Source: Doris montereyensis
Lineage: Eukaryota > Mollusca > Gastropoda > Nudibranchia > Dorididae
Length of the DNA stretch: 64,000 nucleotides
Reading direction: 5' to 3'
NCBI GenBank assembly: GCA_037039925.1
Contig: JAXRKP010000107.1
Location: forward strand, 305,001 to 369,000
The translations under genes and the position numbers were made by a program. Positions 23,101 through 64,000 of this stretch are shown here, in pieces. Each line of letters starts with the position of its first letter. Position 1 is the first letter of the stretch. The notes below the pieces were generated by a model, which was not told the DNA's origin, did not search any database, and saw only the letters and a list, made by a program, of their open reading frames with translations.

Positions 23101-26100
23101 CAGTTAATCATACAAAGTATCCTATTGCACATTTTCAAAATACTGAGTAACAGAGGAAAGGAAGAAAAAGTTAATGACTGGGACTGGCTCTGTATCAAGT
23201 ACATCACGACGACTTAAGACATAAGAAACGAGTGGAAAAAGAAATCGCACCAGGACATTATAGGAAAAAAACAGCCAACAAAAAAAAAAAAGAGGAAAAA
23301 AGCATGTAGGATTATGATATGATTACAGGGTAGTTACAAGACTGGACACCACCAGGTAAAAACAAATTTAAACAAATACCTTTAATTTTATTATCAAGAA
23401 AGGAGTTGGAAAAAAATTTGAAAAATAATAATTAAGTCAAATAATAATAATTTTGATCAAGAATGGATTGAACAAAAGGCTGATGAAAGACATGATGCTT
23501 AAAATGGTAGTTTGACTCATCTATACCATTTCCTAAAATAAAGTACACATTAATTTATAAACAATAAACAAACAAAAAAGCAACAAAAGCCTACACAAAA
23601 AAAAAAACAAAGACAACCCCCAATGTTTGAATATCTATTCAAATACTTCTACTGCTATTTGTGTAATCATGTTGACCACGTACAAAATTTACAATTCTCA
23701 TAACAAATGACTAGAGAGTCTATGAATGAAACCTTTCACTGTAGTTTATAGAAACACAGTGCATGCTTATGTTACATAGCTAGTGAAAACTTTGTTCAGA
23801 CAGAAATTGCTATTTGTGAATAAAGTATCAATCAAGGAAATGGGATTATACATCATCATGGAGGTCAATTGTGGACCCTTGTAATTCCTGAACCAATGTG
23901 CACGTTATTATTTGGAAAACATATGGACAAACAAACAAACAACAGCTTAAGACAAAACTATGAATGCATCAAAAACATGAATTTGACAAAATGAGTACAA
24001 ATAAAAAGCATGACGATTCAACGTTAATGTAAGTTTACAAAAAGTGCAAAGATGTCTTTCGTTGGAATTTTGATTTCACTAAGACGAGTGGAATTGATAA
24101 ATAACTCTGTATCGAAGACAAGGATTCTGGCACTAAAATCAATTTTAAACAAAATATGTGAAATGAGTAAATAAGTACTATTCTGTTCAAATGGATACAA
24201 TAACAATCGAGACTAAAACCTAGAACCCTGTAATATCAAGATATGTCAACTCCATTAAAAGGGGAGAAAGTGATATTCTAAGTCTTTTGGGATTTCAGTC
24301 TCTTTCCGTCCTGGCCTAATAGAGGTATCAGGGCTGAAGATGATTTGTTTCTTGAATACATGTAAAAAAGCATAATGCACGCAAAAGTAAGCTCCACTGA
24401 AAAATAATTTCCATGAACGACCATCAGTAAGCCTGTACTAATGTAGAAGGGAAGATTTTAGATTCATCTTTGCAGTGTTATGAATACATTAACAATAAAA
24501 CACTGGTAGACATTTCCCAAGATGTTTTTGCAGATAAATGCTCATATGCTATAATTAATATGAATTTTAGTTGAGACAGCATATTGCCCCAATGTTCAGT
24601 TACTGACAGGGAAAAACAGAGGCTCTGATAAGTGTTGAAATAGAATGGCAAAAGAGGAAATATCGTTGACTGACTGTGTTGATACAGTCAAGAAAAATTT
24701 ATCTTCAACAGTTAAACAGCTGATTAATGACTCTGACGATGTCTATAAACTATGTAATTTATTTCATGAGAAAATCTGAACAATCTCAACGAAAACTCTG
24801 ATTTACATGATTCCATAGACTTACAATGACATCTTCATGCAAAATGAAATTCAACTTGTACGAACATATGTCCAATAAACAAAAATGATACACATAAACA
24901 TAATTTCATATTTCAGAACAGGATAACTAATAGTTTCATGCCTAAAATATACAATTATACATCATATAAGATTCAATACTTTAGTTCTAAAATTTTTAAT
25001 CATTTAAATAGTTTTTTTCCCCCCCATTCATTTTGTGATGAAAATTTGTGTATTCCTATTGTCTGTTTCATTTTCAGAAACTCTTCAACAGAACAATGTA
25101 TGGGACTATGGTATTTAACACTCAATAGACTCAGAGAGCTAATACAATTAGTCATTATATTGTCAGAAGATATTCAAGCATTCAATAAACTTGTCTTTGT
25201 TAAATTTACGGTGACACAGATTTTTACTTTTTCAACGTATGGTCCCAAGGGATTGTTTTACTTGATCAAACAAACAAAATCATTTTCTAGACCAAAAAAA
25301 AGGGAAAAAAACACAACAGCAACACTTACTCATATTAACATTCATTCTTGAAAATCAGAAAACCAAATTTTTGCTCAATATGCAAAAGGAATACAAGTCT
25401 GTAAAAGAACCGCAAACTTCAACAACATGGAAAGTTTTACCTTGGTAACAAAATAACATGGCACAAGTTAATCTAATGAGGCATAAGACCCATTATTGAG
25501 ATTACAGGAATTATTATAACTGCAATAATTGCAATGATCTTTATTACTATTATTATTGGAGTACATTTCGCTGGTATAGAACAAAATTGCTGTATATTCA
25601 GATTGGCTGAAAATTGGACAATCAGTGTATGGATGAAAGCTGAATCAAAGTGTTTGTATCGAATTGTTGCGTTTCTCACAAACTGGAAAAGATTATCACT
25701 TTTGGCAGTTCAATCATGGTGTAATTCCTCCATGAAAATTGAGAGCTTGAAAAACTTTGATCTATTTTTCTCAAATTTGGAGAAACAACGTTATTGCTCT
25801 ATGCCAGCAATTTGACTTTCCATAGTCAGTTAGATAGGTTTGAAGTGATATCAATTGAATCAGCTTGATGCTGTAATTTGACATGCAATGTGAAAATATT
25901 TATTCATGCTTGGATTAGGTTAAGATCTTAATAATCTATAATTGTCTCATTCTTTCTGTGGATAGAAACCAATGGAACAGTTTGGTGGGGAAGAGTTGCC
26001 CAATAAAAAATTATGGTGAACACACGTCAGATTTTAAGAATAAATTTGTGGTGAATATGAATATACAGACTGGTTAAACGTAATAAAGCAGCGTACAACA

Positions 26101-26150
26101 AAAAAACAGACACAAAGCTTTTATTAACAATGCATATAAGAGAAAAATGA
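20111..26150. other. Gene-poor AT-rich DNA, possibly part of a long ASAP 3' region
   Basis: Apart from the family B fragment at 21205-21300 and a (CA)n at 20459-20497 I see nothing conserved. Open frames of 60-137 codons here show no recognisable domain and are judged chance. Confidence 0.5.
21205..21300 (-). repeat. SINE (family B), 3' fragment
   Basis: On the minus strand, CTTGCTGCTTCCTCATAATT then CACCTTGAGATCACTGC and a tail with AAACAAACAAGCAAAC. Confidence 0.65.
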
Positions 26151-26154
26151 AAAT

Positions 26155-26373
26155 AGGAGAAGTTTGAGTGATACATGGTGTATGCTGTAAATCAGGAGGA
26201 GTTTGAGTGACATATTGTGTCTGCTGTAAATCAGAAGAAGTTTGAGTGACATATTGTGTCTGCTGAAAACAGGAGAATTTTGAGTGACATATTGTGTCTG
26301 CTGTAAATCAGGAGGTCTCTGCTGTAAATCAGGAGAAGTTTGAGTGACATATTGTGTCTGCTGTAAATCAGAA
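26155..26373. repeat. Tandem array, about 39-bp unit
   Basis: The unit reads AGGAGAAGTTTGAGTGACAT then ATTGTGTCTGCTGTAAATC. About five copies with one partial copy (GTCTCTGCTGTAAATC) inserted. Confidence 0.85.
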
Positions 26374-26554
26374 GTGAGTAATGGAATTAAGTATAGAGAT
26401 GGCTGCCAACAGCTTGGAATCCCTCAACCTGGAAATGTTCCCCAAGTAAAGTTGAAGTTAAAAGCATTTGCATTGGAGATTTTACATGACCTTTGTCAAT
26501 TTGCTTTAATCATTTTTAAAAAATGCTTTCATCCTTAAAAAAAAAAAAGTCAAG

Positions 26555-26795
26555 TTCCTACAAGGCTATTATGGCTCATAGAGCCGGAGCTTATCCTGCT
26601 TTTTATAGGGTGAAGGAGAACAGGTTTTACTCTAAAGCTAGTGTTTGTACCCATTTGTACCTGGGTCGAGTGGGAGAAATGTCTTATGTGTATTTCCCAA
26701 GAAACACAATGTCAGACCTAGCTCTGCTTGGATTCAAAAGAGGGAACTCATGATCCCAAATCCGCCAACTTAACCACTCGGCCATCGACAGCATG
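26555..26795 (-). repeat. SINE (family C)
   Basis: On the minus strand the head GCCGAGTGGTTAAGTTGGCG leads to GGGATCATGAGTTCCC and a body with CAGGTACAAATGGGTACAAA and ending TATGAGCCATAATAGCC. Confidence 0.75.
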
Positions 26796-29616
26796 TATTT
26801 TCATCATTGTAGTAATGTGAAATGTGATCCTATGCATAACATTGTCCTTTACAAAACACAAAATCATGTAGCTACACATGAAATATGGTTAAAGACATGT
26901 TAATTTTGAGTTGTTTGCAAAAATCATGTTCGATAGATTGATCTAATCATGAAATATTATATGACACAGAGAATATGAATCATAAACTGGAATGTCGCAA
27001 TTACTTTAGATAAATTATTCTTCGCGTAAGATTCCATCATTTGGTCTTATGCAATTCCTTTTCAAAATGTTAACGAAGAATATGAAGCTTTGAAATGTTG
27101 CGGATTTTTAAAAATGAGAAAATAAAGCCAGATGTTGTAGTCAGACAGATGAAATAAATGTTTAAATGAGGATTATTTTATCCTTCTCTCAATTCTATGT
27201 TAGTTCATTTGTTTACTTTCTGTTGTTATTTTAATGGATGAGGTCTGTGCTAATGCTATACTGTGTCTTAGTGGATGAGGGGGGTTCCCATGTATAAGCT
27301 GTATTCATATTGATATGAAAACTTTGTAAATGCAGAGGGTTACCATAAAATGTAATAGGGTTTTTCCTGCCCATTCACCTTTGTTAACATATTAATTAAT
27401 AGTTGTCATGTCAGTGTTGGAAGTTGAATTTCTTCACTCAAATAAAATAGAGAGTTTAAGTAATCAATATTGTTTTAAATCCAAAGAAATTGCGTCATGA
27501 CACATTCAAGTCAATTTTAATTAAGTACAGGGTGCTGTGTTAAGTCAAAATTACACAAAGTGATATTTTAGAAATTCAATTATATTATTGACATTCTATT
27601 TTAGGGTCTCGGGTAAAGATTTTAGTGTATACACAAAACCAGGCTCAAAACACAAAACCAGCCTCAGAATAGGACAAATGTTCCTAACTCTTCACATGTT
27701 ATATTCTCCCTTTTCCCCTTGCGACAGGCATGTTGGCAACCAGGTAACGCAAAGATGAAAATCGAAAGAAAAAAAATATAGGCGGGAACAAAATCAATAT
27801 CCTTCACAAATAGCTCATGATAAGCATAAACTGTTGTCTATTTTTTCATGGAATCATTTTTTTATATATAAATGTCTTAAAATGAACAAAATAAAATCTA
27901 AAACAAAAATATCATCAAACAAAGAATCAATGAGACATCATAATTACATAAATAAGGATTGATCAACTACTTATAATCTAGGGATGAAAATATTTTTTTC
28001 AAACATGTTTAAAAATCCAATGATTGTTATTAAAATGAGTATGCTGGGCTTTAAAGCTCTTTATGGAGTGGGGGAAAACACAAGACGGATAGACCTATCA
28101 TTAAGGTCATAATAAGATATTGGGTAGAAAAAGCATACATGTTTGCTGGAAGCTGCATTTTTAAAAATTTTTAAAAATGATGACACTTGAGATTAAATTT
28201 ATAACAAACAACAAAAGGAACGTTTTTCCGTTTCATGCCTAGTGCCATCTTCCGTCTTTTGATTTTAGTTTTTCCTCTATCTTCTCAGGGATGGGAGGTA
28301 ATCTTAGGAAACCATTGTTATCAACACACAACGAAAACCACAACTAACATCTGCCTCCCTTAAAGTGTAAATAATTTTTAAAAACACAAGAAAATATACA
28401 ATGCGTAATATGTGACAGAATTTGTGAAACATCGTAAAAAAGATGTGGTCACAAAGGTAGATGATTTATTTTATGCATTATAAAAGGTACAATGCTGCAG
28501 TTTAGAGAACAAAACTTTACACACATGAGAAACTTTTAAGAACATAACAAAAGACCATACATTAATGTGAAAAGTATTGCTTTAGTGATATTTCATTGGA
28601 CTGTCGAAATATTTTGTCACTTTGTTAAAAGAATAATGGATGGGGAGAAAATTACAATGGATGACGGAAAAGAGCAAGTACAAAAGGTGTGAGTGGATAA
28701 GAATGAAAACTTGATAAGAAGCTTTTGAGAGCAAACCAAAAGAGAAAGAGGGAATCACTGTGTTCCCTGTGACAAAAATACTGAGTCTGAATACTAAATG
28801 TAAACACAAAATGTGATATCACAACAAAAAATATAAAGGTGTAAGATTATGAAGGAGTTCCACAAACCAACAGAACACACAAAATTTAAAGTAAATGTAT
28901 CAGTAAAGACATGATGAGCTGAAAGCAGGTACTAGTGAAGTGCATTGCAATCATATGGGAGTAGATACCACACAGAAGGCATCCACATTCAGCAACAACA
29001 GCAAAAAACATTGCACAGGTTTTGAACATCCTATATTTCAAAGGATAGTTTTGGGCAAACTTTTCCCCCCAAACCAAAGGTCAAGGTCAGTCAGTTAACT
29101 GTTGTAGAATGCATTGGTTACAATCTTTTGACAATTTATTTTATTTCATCAACGCTAGCAGCGCTTACAATGAGAAGCAGTAATACAGGTATTGTATTTC
29201 ACTTGTATTGTAATATAATATATGTTCTTATCAAGCTGTAGAATTAACTTTTGGACATCCCTTGAAACTCTTCAAAACATCAATGTCATGAGAATCATGG
29301 AAAAGAAATCAAGGGGAAGCAGTTTGGCTTCTAGTGGGTTTGATCTTTATTTTCAACTGTGAGAAGACATAATATTAACTTGTGTTGATTTCCTATGGCA
29401 TTTTATTGATTTATGGAAAAAATATATGAGAGCTTGAAATTAAATTGCTAATTTCTTCAAAGAAACATGCGGGCCAAAGGCCCATGTTTTCAAAACAATA
29501 TTATTTCAACCGTATTTTTAAATCACAAATAGTTACATGATTTGAAGAGGGGGAAAAACAGTAGTCAAGTGTGTAATCAATATAAAACAACAGGCTTCTT
29601 ATGCCTTAAAATATAC

Positions 29617-29622
29617 TTTATT
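29617..29622 (-). terminator. Candidate polyadenylation signal for ASAP
   Basis: AATAAA on the minus strand about 0.9 kb after the ASAP stop. Other copies occur nearby (for example about 29402), so the real end is uncertain. Confidence 0.25.
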
Positions 29623-30314
29623 AATATTAGTATTACATTGAGTTTTAAATATCTCCTTTATATGTCATCCACAGCTCCAAGGCCATCATTATGACGGATA
29701 CTAACAGAAATCTCAGCAAAATTTGGTGAAGTGCAACATTATATATATATATGTATATAATATATCAACGTATGGATAATAATGCAAATTAAGAAGTACA
29801 GTAAAATTGGAGTATTCATTTGGGAAGTGGTGGTGGTGGGGGGGGGGGGGTGTAATCAAAGAAAACACTCAATTCGTAAAAATTGTAGGGTCAATCTGCT
29901 TATCTCAGGAGACGAATTTTCATTTTCTTTTCTCCTGGAACAAAAGGATTTCTGTCATTGTTTTGTCTTGCTATTGAATAGGAATTCATTTTACATTCCA
30001 TTCAGCTTAACATGTCGAAGCAATAGGAACAAAGGAACATGGAAAGCTTTTTTAAAATCTGTTATGAGTCAGTTTTGTCTTCGTTACAGTTTATTTAAAA
30101 AAAACATTTTTTGTTATGCCGATGTGATTTAAATTGAATAAATAAAAGATATTTCTTTGGTGTGATGAAGAATGCCATAAAAATTAATGCGCTTTCACAT
30201 TCTCTTTCTTAGACAGGCATAGCACTAGTAAACACACTGCTATTATTCCATTCAGTCAAATCAGATTGTTCAACATTTAAGAATAAATTTTGGTGGTCAG
30301 CCCATTTTGTTTTC

Positions 30315-30405
30315 TTTTTTTCTTCTTCTTCTTCTTCTTCTTCTTCTTCTTCTTCTTCTTCTTCTTCTTCTTCTTCTTCTTCTTCTTCTTCTTCTTCTTC
30401 TTCTT
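30315..30405. repeat. (TTC)n microsatellite
   Basis: About 30 near-perfect TTC units, 110 bases from the ASAP stop codon and therefore probably inside its 3'UTR as (GAA)n. Confidence 0.95.
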
Positions 30406-30514
30406 TTTAAATGGTGTTGTATGAGTACAATGCAACATTTAAAAAGCTTCCATTATTCTGACAATGTTACGATGGTCAAGATTGTGTTGCTGTACATCAG
30501 TATTAACGGAAGTC

Positions 30515-63538
<33,024 letters not shown>

Positions 63539-64000
63539 CTGTAAGATGTAATGAATATGTATAAAATATATTAAGACACTGCAAAAATTGACATCTTAAA
63601 AACTCAAATCTTTATTGTATCCTTTGTTTTCATGAAACAAAATCATGTAGTATGAATGGTAGCCATCACATCTTGGGGGGGGGGGGGGCCCTGGATTGGT
63701 GAGTTTGGTACCAAAATGTCGACTTTCTGTTCTTTATATATTCGGTAGAACAATCAATTATCTACAAGTTTATATTTTTTTGTTACACAATATTCTGTAG
63801 GCGAGGGTAGGTAAAAACAGTCAAAATTTCTGATGTAAATTACTCTAACACTGACTAAAACGATGGCACTGAAAACCCCTATAACTGGCCAGCTATCGCC
63901 GCACAACACCACATCTGGGTACATGGTCTATCGACACACCCCCTCGCTGAGTTGGCCCAGCTTTGAGTAATGTAAGACGGAGATGAAATGTTCGGGCGTT
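63539..64000. other. ASAP: ASAP intron, 5' edge of window
   Basis: No exon matching the upstream BAR domain was found here; a G14 run lies near 63676. The next upstream exon must be outside the window and should leave two bases. Confidence 0.55.

Larger units (their letters stand above)
26796..30514. other. Non-coding DNA downstream of ASAP, probably including its 3'UTR
   Basis: AT-rich, no recognisable gene on either strand. A (TTC)n lies at 30315-30405 and a G-run near 29837. The portion next to 30514 should be ASAP 3'UTR; its length is not readable from sequence alone. Confidence 0.5.

Noticed and set aside
24938..25351. 137-codon open frame in the intergenic region, also 46140-46544 and 14601-14966
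   Set aside because: Composition is AT-driven with no recognisable domain or neighbouring exons; the 46 kb frame is inside an ASAP intron on the opposite strand.

Overview
The window is animal nuclear DNA. It is AT-rich, with short exons joined by GT-AG introns, long non-coding stretches, very long dinucleotide microsatellites and many copies of tRNA-derived short interspersed repeats (SINEs). The frequent AGATCT/TCTAGA runs and the protein divergence from vertebrates suggest a lophotrochozoan, most likely a gastropod mollusc. That taxonomic call is inference, not something the sequence proves.

Two protein-coding genes are supported, arranged tail to tail. On the + strand (about 4.7-11.6 kb, 3'UTR probably to about 12.8 kb) lies a complete mitochondrial fission factor gene (MFF/Tango11): six constitutive exons plus one frame-preserving candidate cassette exon. 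It encodes the two short 'VP' motifs, a proline-rich middle, a C-terminal coiled coil and a tail anchor. On the - strand (63.5 kb down to 30.5 kb) lie 21 exons of an ASAP-family ArfGAP (ArfGAP with SH3, ankyrin repeats and PH domain). They cover the end of the BAR domain, then PH, ArfGAP zinc finger, ankyrin repeats, an acidic segment, a proline-rich linker and a terminal SH3 domain. The 5' part of the BAR domain lies beyond position 64000.

The upstream part of the ASAP gene (52.6-63.5 kb) holds several one-base frame conflicts, mostly at short homopolymers, although the encoded protein is clearly conserved on both sides. The downstream exons (30.5-52.6 kb) and MFF have none. Consensus errors are the simplest explanation; real decay is the alternative.

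The rest is repeats. At 0.4-0.7 kb there is a head-to-head SINE pair, followed by a 44-bp tandem array and a compound TG/GA/TA/GA microsatellite (0.8-2.2 kb). From 2.2 to 4.7 kb is AGATCT-rich non-coding DNA with a TC/CCCT tract. From 12.8 to 30.5 kb lies about 18 kb of gene-poor DNA with SINEs and a 39-bp tandem array; part may be ASAP 3'UTR. ASAP introns carry a 32-bp minisatellite, a 300-bp foldback element with 8-bp target duplications, a 757-bp TA-flanked inverted-repeat element, and a clean three-level nest at 49.9-52.4 kb: a non-LTR retrotransposon inside a TTAA-flanked piggyBac-like element inside a SINE. No bacterial features, CRISPR arrays, rRNAs or convincing functional tRNA genes were seen.
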